From Chamaea fasciata (lineage: Eukaryota > Chordata > Aves > Passeriformes > Sylviidae): a stretch of DNA of 64,000 nucleotides. The notes beneath the pieces were generated by a model that did not search any database, was not told the origin of the DNA, and saw only the letters and a program-made list of their open reading frames with translations. Both the position numbers and the translations under genes were made by a program. The stretch spans positions 37,529,656 to 37,593,655 of the forward strand of contig JARCOQ010000007.1 in the NCBI GenBank assembly GCA_029207755.1, in the 5' to 3' direction. Positions 36,501 to 43,667 of the stretch are shown here, one piece after another (the first letter of the stretch is position 1; every line of letters begins with the position of its first letter).

Positions 36501-37870
36501 ATACTTGGGATGCAAGGGCCTTTCGTAGGTGGGGATGGTGCTGGATCAGACCAGTGGTGAAAACCCGTAATTTATCGGCTTTTGAGAAACGTCTTGCTAA
36601 ATACTTTCTCTCCATTGTTCCTACAAGCGGTGAAGTGAGTGGCTGCAAGTTCGGGACTACCCGTGCTATCCGCCTTCAACCGTTAACGGGAATTTCATCA
36701 ATCCTGTTCAGCTCTGAACAGGAAAAGAAACGCGGAAAAGAAGAAAGAAATAAAAAAAGAAGGGAGGGGGGGGACGGGGGGAAGGAAAAAAGAAAAGCAA
36801 AAGGGATGGGAAGAACGATAAGCCTCACTAGAAAAAAAGCTCCTAAGGGGGCAGGTGCGATCGCTGGGCTTCAGGCGGGGTTTAACCCCCGGCTGTGCCG
36901 CCCGGCACGGGAGGGCTCCGGCGGCGGGACCCCTACCCCGCCGGACAGGTGCAGCGACCCCGCGCCGAGCTCCCCCGCCGGCCATTTCCAACCGGATCAG
37001 CCGGCGGCTCCCCGCGGAGGCGGGGCGAGCGCGGCCCCGGGCGGCGCGGCGAGGGCCGGCAGCAAGGGGTTAACCGCGGCGGGAGCCGGCCGGGGAGCCC
37101 AGCGGGCCCGGCAGCCGGTGCCCCCCGCCCGGCCGTCACCACAACAATAGGGCGACCAGCGCATGCCGGGCGGGCGGGCGGACGGGCGGCCCCGCTGCGC
37201 CGGCTGAAGGCGAACGCGGGCCCGGCGCGGCCCCTTCCGCGGGGCGGCCTAGCGCCGTCGACACGCGGCTGCCGGCGGGGGCGGACGGGGGAGAGAGTCC
37301 GAGCCCGGCAGACGCTCGTTGCCGCCCGCCGCCTCCCACACGCGCAACTTTCACTTCCCCGGCGGGCGCAGGGGCGACACCGCGGAAAAGGCGAGAGAAG
37401 GAGGGGGACAGGAGCCGGCTGTCTTCCTTCCCCGAGGGTGAAGGGGGCTGCGGGGTACCCCCGGCGAGGAGGGGCAGGGATTCCCTCTGCCCCAGGCAAG
37501 AGATCCTCCCCCTCTTCCCCCACCCCCCCCGCGAGGACACAGGCTCGGCGCCAGCCGCGGTCCCCCCTCACGCCCCCCGGCAAGGCTCCCCGCAGCGATC
37601 CGGGGAATCCCCTTTCCTCCCTTCCTGCCCGCCCAGGTGTCAGAGTCGTTGGGGCTCCAGGCGCTCCCTGCCCGCCGCCGCCGGAGCGCGGGGGCGTCGG
37701 TGAGGAAGTGCAGGACGGACATAGGGACGCGGACACCGACACGGGGCTGTTTCTTACTCGTAGTTCCTGAAGATCTCGTTAGTGACCCTGCAGTAGAAAA
37801 CACGCTCGTCCGGCCGGAGGTCGGCGGGGGGCTTCACCCTCACGAAGGGCTTTCGGTGCAGCAGCGGCAT
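381..37870 (-). CDS. BAZ1A: BAZ1A (ACF1) N-terminal part, 11 coding exons, 3' end outside window
   Basis: This is the large non-catalytic subunit of the ACF and CHRAC chromatin remodellers. In the family it binds the ISWI ATPase SMARCA5 through the DDT domain and extranucleosomal DNA through the WAC domain, and helps to space nucleosomes in the nucleus. The joined exons are 37758-37870, 30520-30798, 17541-17684, 10942-11043, 8950-9037, 7071-7205, 6435-6537, 4287-4453, 3407-3502, 972-1110 and 381-527. They total 1513 nt (504 codons plus one base) with no stop, and the phases agree at every junction. The protein starts [11 protein letters not shown], as vertebrate BAZ1A does. WAC spans about residues 22-128 and DDT about 421-487. 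The PHD finger and bromodomain are not in the window, so the gene continues past base 1. All splice sites are GT-AG except one GC donor after coding exon 10. The family assignment comes from recalled similarity to human BAZ1A along most of the length and is secure. Confidence 0.96.
528..971 (-). other. BAZ1A: BAZ1A intron 10, GC-AG type
   Basis: This 444-nt intron has donor GCAAGT (971-966) and acceptor TTCACAG (ending 528). The exon-side bases TTAG extend the U1 pairing, as is typical of GC donors. Nothing else is seen in it. Confidence 0.85.
972..1110 (-). CDS. BAZ1A: BAZ1A coding exon 10 (DDT domain, first half)
   Basis: This exon encodes residues 410-455 plus one base of codon 456. It reads [20 protein letters not shown], then [16 protein letters not shown] and DEFPEGVTL. 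The DDT domain starts near residue 421 and is the helical module that docks on SMARCA5. The exon ends at TTAG and is followed by GCAAGT instead of GTAAGT. A GC donor is needed to keep the reading frame into exon 11, where the split codon becomes Glu as in the recalled human VTLEVLEEA. Confidence 0.94.
1111..3406 (-). other. BAZ1A: BAZ1A intron 9
   Basis: This 2.3-kb intron runs from donor GTATGA at 3406 to acceptor TTTGCAG at 1111. Its only recognised content is a reverse-strand CR1 3'-end copy at 1921-2465. The rest is AT-rich, with no features I can support. Confidence 0.9.
1921..2465 (-). mobile_element. CR1 LINE, 5'-truncated copy, inserted antisense
   Basis: Read on the plus strand, it opens with the reverse complement of the CR1 3' end (attcacagaatcacaaaag, the 8-bp ATTCTGTG-type tail). 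It then continues through the standard CR1 3' region: GAAGCTTTTTCTAATATCCA, GGCACAACTTCAGGCCATTC, CCTCAGCCTCCTCCAGGCTG and TACTCCAGGTGAGGCTGCAC. The element therefore lies on the minus strand, the same orientation as BAZ1A. It is truncated at its 5' end near 2465, as most CR1 copies are. Divergence looks moderate. No coding capacity remains. Confidence 0.92.
3407..3502 (-). CDS. BAZ1A: BAZ1A coding exon 9
   Basis: This exon is exactly 96 nt, phase 0-0, and encodes residues 378-409. It includes [19 protein letters not shown] and [13 protein letters not shown], the end of the charged helix and the lead-in to the DDT domain. The acceptor is TTTTTTTTCAG and the donor is AAG|GTATGA. Because its length is a multiple of three with symmetric phase, its skipping would remove 32 residues without a frameshift. 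Confidence 0.95.
3503..4286 (-). other. BAZ1A: BAZ1A intron 8
   Basis: This 0.8-kb intron lies between exons 8 and 9. The 113-codon plus-strand open frame at 3750-4091 is antisense to the intron, AT-biased and without recognisable homology. Nothing else is seen. Confidence 0.88.
4287..4453 (-). CDS. BAZ1A: BAZ1A coding exon 8 (charged, coiled-coil-like)
   Basis: This exon encodes residues 322-377. It reads [20 protein letters not shown] and continues as an almost uninterrupted Lys/Glu run including [19 protein letters not shown]. This is predicted to be a long charged helix or coiled coil and is very close to the mammalian sequence. The acceptor is CTTCATAG and the donor is AAA|GTAATG at 4286. 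The plus strand here is correspondingly rich in CTT and TTC triplets, which is a shadow of the coding sequence and not an independent simple repeat. Confidence 0.94.
4454..6434 (-). other. BAZ1A: BAZ1A intron 7
   Basis: This 2.0-kb AT-rich intron holds one short CR1 tail remnant at 5640-5700 and nothing else I can support. Confidence 0.88.
5640..5700 (+). mobile_element. CR1 3'-tail remnant
   Basis: The stretch gttggactaggtaacttctg followed by aatgtccttgcca and attctatgctc matches the sense 3' end of CR1 (GTTGGACTAGATGACCTCTG, then GTCCCTTCCAAC and an ATTCTATGATTC tail). It is short and diverged, with sense orientation on the plus strand. Confidence 0.55.
6435..6537 (-). CDS. BAZ1A: BAZ1A coding exon 7 (divergent charged linker)
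   Basis: This 103-nt exon encodes residues 288-321 plus one base of codon 322. It begins [18 protein letters not shown] and ends KEDVQAI. It is the least conserved exon compared with the recalled human protein, where only parts such as QEDN..ANK..S..SKA..ER align. The acceptor has a good pyrimidine tract (CCAAATTCTTTGTCAG), the donor is TAG|GTAAGT, and the phase fits both neighbours. Skipping it would shift the frame. Confidence 0.86.
6538..7070 (-). other. BAZ1A: BAZ1A intron 6
   Basis: This 533-nt intron lies between exons 6 and 7. Apart from the splice signals, nothing recognisable is seen. Confidence 0.88.
7071..7205 (-). CDS. BAZ1A: BAZ1A coding exon 6 (AT-hook-like GRPPKR motif)
   Basis: This 135-nt, phase 0-0 exon encodes residues 243-287. 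It includes [19 protein letters not shown] followed by RRRGRPPKR (residues 274-282), a basic AT-hook-like core that could contact the minor groove. The last codons read ASAGL before a strong GTAAGT donor at 7070. Another GT lies five bases inside the exon (after GCAG), but using it would shift the frame, so the outer donor is preferred. Confidence 0.93.
7206..8949 (-). other. BAZ1A: BAZ1A intron 5
   Basis: This 1.7-kb AT-rich intron has no interspersed repeat, RNA gene or extra exon that I can recognise. Confidence 0.88.
8950..9037 (-). CDS. BAZ1A: BAZ1A coding exon 5
   Basis: This exon encodes the last base of codon 213 through residue 242. It reads [18 protein letters not shown] and then [11 protein letters not shown], nearly identical to the recalled mammalian segment. 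The acceptor is TACAG and the donor is AAG|GTAAGC at 8949. The exon ends in phase 0. Confidence 0.94.
9038..10941 (-). other. BAZ1A: BAZ1A intron 4
   Basis: This 1.9-kb intron contains a candidate solo LTR at 10137-10705. The remaining sequence shows nothing recognisable. Confidence 0.88.
10137..10705 (+). mobile_element. Candidate solo LTR of an avian endogenous retrovirus
   Basis: The block begins TGTTGGTGGAATTGC and ends GACAACA, giving the TG...CA termini of an LTR over about 570 bp. It has a TATA-like AAAATATGCTTGATTTATGG about 130 bp before the 3' end, and a 3' stretch (TGGCTTGTTGCACACTGGGTAACTAATC region) of the kind found at the U5 end of avian LTRs. No gag, pol or env reading frame adjoins it, so it is most simply a solo LTR in sense orientation on the plus strand, antisense to BAZ1A. 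I see no clear target-site duplication, and the exact 3' boundary could be 10705 or 10708. I cannot name the family. Confidence 0.55.
10942..11043 (-). CDS. BAZ1A: BAZ1A coding exon 4
   Basis: This exon encodes residues 179-212 plus two bases of codon 213. It reads [17 protein letters not shown] and then VIVKASQL, matching the recalled human segment with [13 protein letters not shown] and IVKATQI. The acceptor is CCTAG at 11045-11044 and the donor is AAG|GTAAAA at 10941. The exon belongs to the linker between WAC and the charged central region. Its function beyond that is not defined. Confidence 0.93.
11044..17540 (-). other. BAZ1A: BAZ1A intron 3
   Basis: This 6.5-kb intron carries one antisense CR1 copy (13800-14205). 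Long open frames such as 11101-11571 (minus, 156 codons) have no recognisable homology, no splice context and AT-driven composition. The rest shows nothing I can support. Confidence 0.88.
13800..14205 (-). mobile_element. CR1 LINE, 5'-truncated older copy, inserted antisense
   Basis: The plus strand reads ctacagaatccttaaggttg, then gagtccaactgccaacctgg, cttccagggattgcaatttc, cctgggcagcctattccaac, and tcctgtcacttgcttcctgg. This is the reverse complement of the CR1 3' region in the usual block order. The 3' tail lies at the low-coordinate end, so the element is on the minus strand. It is more diverged than the copy in intron 9 and belongs to a different subfamily, judging from its different block spacing. 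The 5' truncation is near 14205. Confidence 0.88.
17541..17684 (-). CDS. BAZ1A: BAZ1A coding exon 3 (post-WAC linker, SIM-like acidic patch)
   Basis: This exon encodes residues 131-178 plus two bases of codon 179. The acceptor is TTTCAG and the donor is GTAAAT. The low-complexity linker includes the hydrophobic-acidic run [11 protein letters not shown] (residues 160-170), which resembles a SUMO-interacting motif flanked by phosphorylatable serines. That reading is an inference. The first internal in-frame ATG (M148) could start a WAC-less protein if a transcript began downstream of exon 2. Confidence 0.94.
19570..19770 (-). promoter_or_regulatory. Intronic GC-rich island with donor-like sites; candidate alternative first exon
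   Basis: About 200 bp of very high GC with many CpGs sits abruptly inside AT-rich intron 2. On the minus strand it contains CTCTAGTG|GTGAGCGCC (putative donor GT at 19639-19638). Just upstream it also has GCTCTGCG|GTGAGTCG and GATGAGCAG|GTAAAATC. CpG-dense sequence with a good donor on the sense strand of the host gene is what an internal alternative promoter and first exon would look like. Spliced to coding exon 3, the first in-frame ATG would be M148, giving a protein without the WAC domain. This is inference from composition and splice motifs. No TATA box or initiator is evident. Confidence 0.35.
21650..23490 (-). mobile_element. CR1 LINE retaining ORF1 and endonuclease but lacking the reverse transcriptase
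   Basis: On the minus strand this copy has, in order, a degraded ORF1 with an SGNH/GDSL-type esterase box ([20 protein letters not shown], about 23115-23056), an esterase C-terminal block ([16 protein letters not shown], about 22748-22700, continuing ETNGVCLS), an ORF2 endonuclease block ([17 protein letters not shown], about 22300-22250, continuing [10 protein letters not shown]), a second endonuclease block (ESLWVKIRH ... GFNHPDIC, 22145-21966) and the post-endonuclease linker ([12 protein letters not shown] and [17 protein letters not shown], in shifted frames, about 21955-21700). The catalytic Asp and His of the esterase DxxH block appear to have changed (N and C). Stops and frameshifts break every frame. 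Known CR1 copies are usually 5'-truncated, so keeping the 5' half while losing the RT and 3' UTR is atypical. It is a dead element. Confidence 0.88.
24261..24430. repeat. 10-bp minisatellite, 17 units of taccaaaaag
   Basis: Seventeen head-to-tail units occur. Sixteen are identical (taccaaaaag) and the first differs at one base (tgccaaaaag). Thirty bases encode ten residues, so stop-free frames run through the array on both strands, giving periodic [10 protein letters not shown] on the plus strand and [10 protein letters not shown] on the minus. These are artefacts of the unit sequence and not genes. The high homogeneity implies recent expansion and probable length polymorphism. Confidence 0.97.
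26621..26642. repeat. Short (TAACA)n repeat
   Basis: About four and a half perfect taaca units lie in intron 2. Confidence 0.85.
30520..30798 (-). CDS. BAZ1A: BAZ1A coding exon 2 (most of the WAC domain)
   Basis: This exon encodes residues 38-130 (codons 38 and 131 are split). The acceptor TTTCCAG precedes T, which completes an Asp codon, and the exon reads on through DFFERTI. It includes [32 protein letters not shown] and [12 protein letters not shown], which are hallmark WAC-domain blocks. The donor is AAG|GTGAGT at 30519. The WAC domain of ACF1 contributes to DNA binding and targeting. It should not be assumed to carry the tyrosine-kinase activity reported for the related BAZ1B. Confidence 0.96.
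34932..34947. repeat. C16 homopolymer followed by T5
   Basis: Sixteen consecutive C residues are followed by five T. The tract is unstable and its length may be inexact in an assembly. Confidence 0.95.
35734..35756. repeat. Imperfect (CA)n microsatellite
   Basis: A CA dinucleotide run with one interruption (cata), flanked by A-rich sequence. Confidence 0.9.
36720..36800 (+). repeat. Polypurine tract with G-quadruplex potential
   Basis: About 80 bases are almost entirely A and G, with a core at 36762-36781 of three close runs (GGG, GGGGGGGG, GGGGGG) separated by one or two bases. The long runs can supply four G-tracts. The purine strand is the template strand for BAZ1A, so the nascent RNA would be pyrimidine-rich. 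Confidence 0.7.
37758..37870 (-). CDS. BAZ1A: BAZ1A coding exon 1 (start codon)
   Basis: This exon encodes residues 1-37 plus two bases of codon 38. The ATG at 37870 opens [11 protein letters not shown], the conserved BAZ1A amino terminus. The exon ends NEIFRNY followed by GA, and the donor is GTAAGA at 37757. The WAC domain begins near residue 22 (ERVFYC). The GC-rich codon use reflects the surrounding CpG island. No upstream ATG lies in the 37 bases of predicted 5' UTR before the start. Confidence 0.96.
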
Positions 37871-37907
37871 CGCCCCGCTCCCGGCTCTCTTCCTACTCCA
37901 GGATCGG
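37871..37907 (-). other. BAZ1A: Predicted 5'-UTR portion of the start-codon exon
   Basis: Thirty-seven bases separate the ATG from a candidate acceptor CTACCCCCTGAAG (AG at 37909-37908), which is preceded by an oligo-T tract on the minus strand. The UTR holds no ATG. The assignment depends on the predicted 5'-UTR intron being real. Confidence 0.5.
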
Positions 37908-38014
37908 CTTCAGGGGGTAGGGGAAAAGATTAAAAAAAAAAAAAAAAAAACAAAAAAAAAAAACAAAACCAAAAAAAAGAACACGTTGAGATTAAGCGAG
38001 GCAGCGGCGCTCAC
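37908..38014 (-). other. BAZ1A: Predicted 107-nt 5'-UTR intron
   Basis: The donor is GGGTTG|GTGAGCGCC (GT at 38014-38013) and the acceptor is CCCCTGAAG (ending 37908). Between them the minus strand has oligo-T (poly-A on the plus strand, 37931-37977), a strong pyrimidine tract, and a possible TTAAT branch point about 25 bases before the acceptor. My recollection that mammalian BAZ1A has a non-coding first exon supports it, but I have not verified this. Confidence 0.5.
37931..37977. repeat. Interrupted poly-A (A18, A13, A8)
   Basis: An A homopolymer with single C interruptions on the plus strand. It serves as the oligo-T pyrimidine tract of the predicted 5'-UTR intron on the BAZ1A strand. Confidence 0.9.
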
Positions 38015-38760
38015 CAACCCGGGGAGGAGGGAGCGGGCCCGGCGTGTCCCTCCTCCCGGGGGAGCCGGGACACGAGCGAGCGGGAGCGGCGGCGGCGGCT
38101 CGGCGGAGCCTTTTGTGTGCCCGACACGCCGTTGCCTGCCTGGGACTGCGCGCGGACCAACGGCGGCACCTTCCTCCGCCTCCGCCCGCCTCACAATGGG
38201 GCCATGACGCCGAGCGGCGGGCGGAGGCGGCAACCCCCGCGCCCGCCGCGCAACGTGCTCGGCTCGGGGATACCCCGGCCGCGCTTTGTCTCCCGCGGCG
38301 CCCCTGCCTTCGGGTCACCCCCTTTCCCCCGCCTCTGACCCACACACGCCGGGCCGGACACCAACTTCCACTCCCCCGCCGCCTCCGCCTCCTCCTCCTC
38401 TCCGCAAAGCAAACACCCAGGAGGGGCAGCGCCGACCACTTATCTCCCTCCTTCCCTCCCCGCCTGGTCGCTGCCCTAACTGGGGTCCTGGCCCTTCCCG
38501 CCCCGCGCCTCGCCCCGGCCCACTGGCTGCCGGGCTCCGCCACCGCGGGACAGCGCGGCCGCGGCGCGGGGGGCAGCCCGGCCTCCGGCCTGTCCAGCGG
38601 GAGCCGCGGGGCTCCCTCCCCTCCTGCCCACCTGGTGCGGCCGCAGGCTGCGCTCGCTGCTCGGTCGGTGCGGAGCGCGGTCCCCCTCGCCGCGTTTCTT
38701 CCCTTTCCTCAGCCCCCCCCCCCGCCGGCTCCTGGGAAGTTTTTGATCTACTTCTTCAAG
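38015..38760 (-). other. BAZ1A: Predicted non-coding first exon of BAZ1A (5' limit unknown)
   Basis: A GC-rich segment upstream of the candidate donor at 38014. Its 3' end is set by that donor. Its 5' end is not determinable from sequence, and 38760 is only the furthest start plausible if the CCAAT box at 38818-38822 acts at 60-100 bp. The true start may be much nearer 38015. Confidence 0.3.
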
Positions 38761-39340
38761 CCCTCAATCAGGAAGAGCTGCGGGGAGGAGCCTTCCCCTG
38801 CTCTCCCCTACATCTTTATTGGCCGCTCGGTGCCTTGCAGCGTGTGTCACACAGGAAGACAGCGAGCTACATTATTAATTAATGGCTGAGAGGGCGCATC
38901 CTCCATTTTTGAATTATCAGCCGGAGACCTCCGGTGCGGGGGGTGGGCCCAGCCCGGCTGCCGGGGGGGGAAGGCGGCTGTCTCCGGGCCGGGCCGGGCT
39001 GCGGGCGGCATAAGCACGGCGGTGGCGGCTCGGCGGGGCGGCCGAGCCTGCGGCGTGCGGTGTTGCCCGCCCGCGCCTCCGCCAGCGGCGTCGGCAGCCG
39101 GTGCCCAGGGGCCGCCGAGCGGCTGTGAGACCGCCGGCCCCGGCGAGACCCACCGCTCGGCCCCGGAGCCACCTCTCTCTGCCCTTCCTACCTGCCCTGC
39201 GATCAGGGGCCCCGGCGCGTCTCCTGCGGGGCTGATCTCCGGCGGATTTCGGCGTTTGACAGTGCAGGGCCGGGCACGTCGCTCTCTCAGTTACAGCCCC
39301 CGAGCCACAGCGCTGTCGGCGCGTGCGGGGGCGTACGGCT

Positions 39341-42300
39341 GTATTTTGCAGAAAGTGCGATTATATATGATTAAGATGAGCATGAAGGTTGTACGTGGGC
39401 CCCCTAACATTGCTTTTCCTTCCAGTTCACCGAAAATGTCATCAAATGGTTTCATTAGTGTATTCATTTTTCACGACTTTTTTTTTTAAACACTAATGCA
39501 TTTACAGTGTCATTGGTAATTAAAACTGGAGTATTAAATTAATTGTGTTCCTAAGAGTACTAGCCAGCTTGGAAGACAAAAACCACAGAAAGTCCACATC
39601 CATTATAATTCATCACAACTACGTGCAGTGTTTATATAAAAAACCTACAGAATAAGTGTAGAAAGTCCTTAGAACTATCAAGGTGATTAATATCTGATGG
39701 CTGAGACCTAAATAATTCAAAGAACACAAAAAACAACTGAAAGTGCTGTTCCTGCAGATAAAGGTCCCGTGCTGTTTCCTGCACCTGTGCATGGTTTGCT
39801 TTTTTCTGCAAGTAAAGGCAGCAATCAGCAGTGCTGCAGCATGTGTGACTAAAACCCTAAAGAATGTGTACATACAATCCATTAATTACTTTATTTTTAA
39901 AAGATCATGTTTTAATCAAAAGCACTGAGAAATGTTAATGTTCACTTCCTCAAATTAAGTTTGCAAAGCTTGAACTGCAAACCAGGTTAATTCCCGAGTC
40001 CAAATTTTCATTTACCAGCTGGCTTTCCTTTCAGTTTTTAATTTCTTTCTAGCAAAGGGCACAATTGCTACTTGAATTAATGCACTTGTATCTAACATCT
40101 GGTAATTTTTAGTCTACTTTGCCTCAAAACTGTATAGTACACCATGCTTATGACATTTAGCGTTGCCAGCTCTGAGGGTTGCAGCGATTTTGCAACACTT
40201 AGCTTTGTTTTAAGCTCTTCAGCAGATGCAATTAAATTGAAACCTCAGGTCACTTTAAAAATAATTACGTTCCTAAACCTCAAGTTTGAGAGAAATGCTG
40301 GAATATGCAGCCCCAAAAGGCTTATGAATTAGGAGTGAAAGAAAAGCTTTGAGTTTCAAATTTTTGTAAATCTTATTTTTAAGCCAGTATCATGATGTTT
40401 GGGGACCTGGCTGCTTTTTTTCATGCTTGTATTGTCAGCACAGCATTATTTTAGCACTAGTTGGTGTCCATGAAAAATGCATGAGCTGATAGAACTGTGA
40501 CATCAAAAGCAAATTCCCTTTTCCTCTTTGCTCTCTCTTGCCCTCTTTCTCTTTTCTTCTCACCTTTTCCTCCTCCTCATGTTCTTCCCCCCTCATTATT
40601 CCCTCAGTGATTTTCTAGTGAACAGATCCTCACTGAGTAATAGGGTTGTACTGTCTGTTGATATTCTTAGGACAGAGAGGAGCAGTTCATTTAGTTTTCA
40701 CCTTTGTTCTTTAAAATCTACAAATCCAGGTTCTGGTTCTTCTTCCAATAAGGTCAGCAGGACCTAGAGCAAGTTTTTTAAGTGGGCATTGAGAAATCAA
40801 CATAAAATAATTCTGAAACATCAGAAAATGTTACTTACTTTCCTTCCACGGGAATATTTCTCTTTTTTTAACAATATTTTTAATCTTTGCAATAATTTGG
40901 GACTTTTTTTACAAATTACTGAAAGTTGGTTTAATTCAAGATGCAGGAATGGGATGACTGGTAACATTCAGTGGGGTTGTTGATGTGGATTTTACCACAA
41001 AACAGCAGAAATGAGTCTGCTTTCTTTTTAGAAGATTACTTATATACCAACAGATATATTAAACATAGTTCTCTAGTTGGGGAGAACGCAGTTCTCATTC
41101 ACAGAACTTTAAAAACAGTTGTATTTGGAACATAAAATCTTATAAAACACTTGGTCTCTATGCTTTACAAGGGTAGAACAATTTCCTAGGGACAGAGTCA
41201 ACCCAGGCTTGGGGCACCCTCCCCCACCCCTGCCCAGCTGCTCCATCAAAACTCCCCACAATTTGAAAATTTTGTATTTCTTTTCATTGGCTCCTTCCAG
41301 TATTAGAGATTCATTTCCTTTTCCTATTTCTTCCCCTCTTTAAACTACCAAGAACTGCTTAACACAAAGATGCTCCAGAATTTTTATTCAACTATGTCCA
41401 TTACAAAATAATTCCATATATGGCTTGTTATTCTGGAAAAAGTAGAGCAAATGCAATATTTTACTAATGGATTGTCACTTTTAAATCACACTTAAATTTA
41501 TGTTGGAATAACTAATATTTGTCCAAATCATATACTTTGAACAGTGCATAAGGAGAATTTTTACCCAGTTTTACCTGCAAGTGGGAGAGTGTTTTCTGCA
41601 GTGTGTTTAGCCACTCGCTCTCTTGGGGGTTTTTTGTTCCTTTTATTTTTTCCCCAAAGTTTCCACTTTGTTCTTCCAAGGTTTTTGGTGAAGTTAGAGA
41701 AAAAATAATTGGATTTCTTCATAAAGAACATTCTTGGACCTTGTATGGTATGCTAGGCTCTCAACTCTAATTTTTGTAAAAAACATATGGTTGAAAAGAT
41801 AAATGTGAAAATGTGTAAGTGATAGATTGCTTGTGAGTTGTTCTGTCAAATGACATGATACCAATGATGCCTACCTTTTTTCCAGTTTACTGGATCATAT
41901 TTAAAGGGAGAAGTATAACATATATGTATGCATTGACCCATTTTAATGCAGTGAGTAGATTTTAGGGGACTAGTGTCATCCCTTTCAGTTCCAAATTCTG
42001 TTTTGAAAATCCTTAATTTCTGTAAACATTAACCATAGATCACTTTTTTAAAGCTTAGGGCACCCAGCAAAATATTTATCCAGTTAAGCATTTTACAACT
42101 TACTGAAACAGCTTTTTTTTTCACCTTTTGCCCTTTCTCTGTCACCTTGCTAAGTCAATTCACTCTTTTGATCATATATCTTTATTTAGACTTAAAACTA
42201 TGTGAGCAAATGTGCTAGTTTTATCAATCCAGCTGTGGGTAACAGTAACATTTGGTCTATTGTCTTTTACTGGCTGTAAAGCACTATGTTCAGTGTTTAA

Positions 42301-43626
42301 TAACGTACTTATAAATAACATTCTTCAGTCAAAAAAAGAAACCACAGAAGAAGTACACATGATTTTGCACAACACATTTAATCTTTCTTTCATTCTGGTG
42401 TAGTTATATTTCAACATGCTTTTAAAGTAATTCTGGTATCACAAGAACAGGAGGTTCCTTATTCTGAAGCTGCTGGATGCATTCATTACTTTGTTGCTTT
42501 CACGAGTCACAAATAAAGGTAAAGAATCAATCCCTGTTGACAGTGAATTTTTTGTGTGGTCACAATTTTTCGTGGTTTCTTAATAACCTTCAGACAGGCA
42601 TTCCACAGTTGCAAATGCAGGCAAAATTGTTGGGTCTGTTGCTATCATAGAGGGCAGTAAGTTGTGGCCGGAGTCTGCTTTGGCCCTTGCTGAGCTTAAA
42701 GAACACCCAGTACAGCCGAGCCCATCCCTCAACAAGCCCTCAGGGAGCACTGGGATGTTTCCTATATCACTGGATTCATTCTGTGGAAAGGCATTATACG
42801 TTCTTAATTTTTTTTCACAGTTTAATAGGATTTAGACATATGGTTCTCACTGCTTTTAATGGCTATTGCATGTTTAATATCTGTGCAACCCTAGAAATTA
42901 AGAGGTACGTTCCTTTAAAGTTTAATCATATCCTATATTTTCTCTCTCAGAAAATACTGTTAAAGGTATTTAAGCTGATAACTTTATACTAGTGGGGAGG
43001 AACCCTGACCTTACCTACTTTACAGCAATGACCATGTATGATTGGCCTCTAACCTGGTTACAAAATGATAAAATGATGTTGTGAAACCACTATTCATTTC
43101 CTAATAGTGTCTCTGAAACCAGCTTAAACTCTGAGAGGATTGCCCCCTGCATTTTCTCTCTTACAGTTGTAGTGCACAGGATACAGAGTATTGACACTAC
43201 TATGATTTTCTTACACTAAGATATGCTGACTTTCTAGTGCTAACTAATATTTAGAATGAATGATGGCTGATTAAGGATTTTGAGTGAGTGGAAGAATGAA
43301 TGATGGGCAGATTTGCTAATTTTTGCTACATATGCACATTGTCACTACTGGAAGCATTGTATGGCATTTTACAATAGACTTAAATATCCTGCATCAGCCT
43401 GCTTGAAACCTGGGTCTGTATCATTAAGATATTCTTTGTACAGTCAAATTTAAGATTGGAAATTCTCAAGCTGCATAATACTAACCTGCCATTCACTAAG
43501 TTTGCATTCATCTCATTTGAATTGCTTACATTGAACACCTCTCTGTCTAGTGATGAATTATAATAGAATAAATAATTTCAGGGATGTTGCCTAATGATTT
43601 CATTATATGACTATATAGTCCCAACA
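39341..43626. other. Intergenic, upstream of BAZ1A: no supported feature
   Basis: AT-rich sequence upstream of the CpG island. I see no exon with splice signals and recognisable protein, no interspersed repeat I can name and no RNA gene. Open frames are all short. Confidence 0.7.
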
Positions 43627-43667
43627 TGTTTGTTTGTTTGTTTGTTTGTTTGTTTGTTTGTTTGTTT
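43627..43667. repeat. (TGTT)n microsatellite, about 10 units
   Basis: A perfect tgtt tetranucleotide run, followed by a T-rich stretch. Confidence 0.95.

Larger units (their letters stand above)
30799..37757 (-). other. BAZ1A: BAZ1A intron 1 (after the start-codon exon)
   Basis: This 7.0-kb intron begins with GTAAGA at 37757 and ends with TTTCCAG at 30799. Its first 0.9 kb is part of the CpG island. The rest is AT-rich, with a C16 homopolymer at 34932-34947, a CA repeat at 35734-35756 and a polypurine/G-run tract at 36720-36800. No other exon or interspersed repeat is recognised. Confidence 0.9.
36840..39340 (-). promoter_or_regulatory. BAZ1A: CpG island and promoter region of BAZ1A
   Basis: About 2.5 kb of high-GC, CpG-dense sequence surrounds the start-codon exon and ends sharply into AT-rich DNA on both sides, as for a constitutively expressed housekeeping promoter. 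There is no TATA box at a suitable distance. A minus-strand CCAAT box (ATTGG on the plus strand, 38818-38822) and an AAAATGGAGG element resembling a YY1 site (plus CCTCCATTTT, 38899-38908) lie in the upstream half. The exact start site is not visible. A divergent plus-strand transcript is possible from such an island, but nothing in the sequence proves one. The long open frames in this region (up to about 290 codons, on both strands) reflect scarcity of A/T-rich stop codons. Confidence 0.85.

Noticed and set aside
36425..38889. Several long open frames (241, 291, 269 and 281 codons) on both strands around the CpG island.
   Set aside because: They overlap one another on both strands, are Pro/Arg/Gly/Ala-rich, show no domain, and exist because GC-rich DNA has few stop codons. 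The real coding part here is the 113-nt BAZ1A exon.
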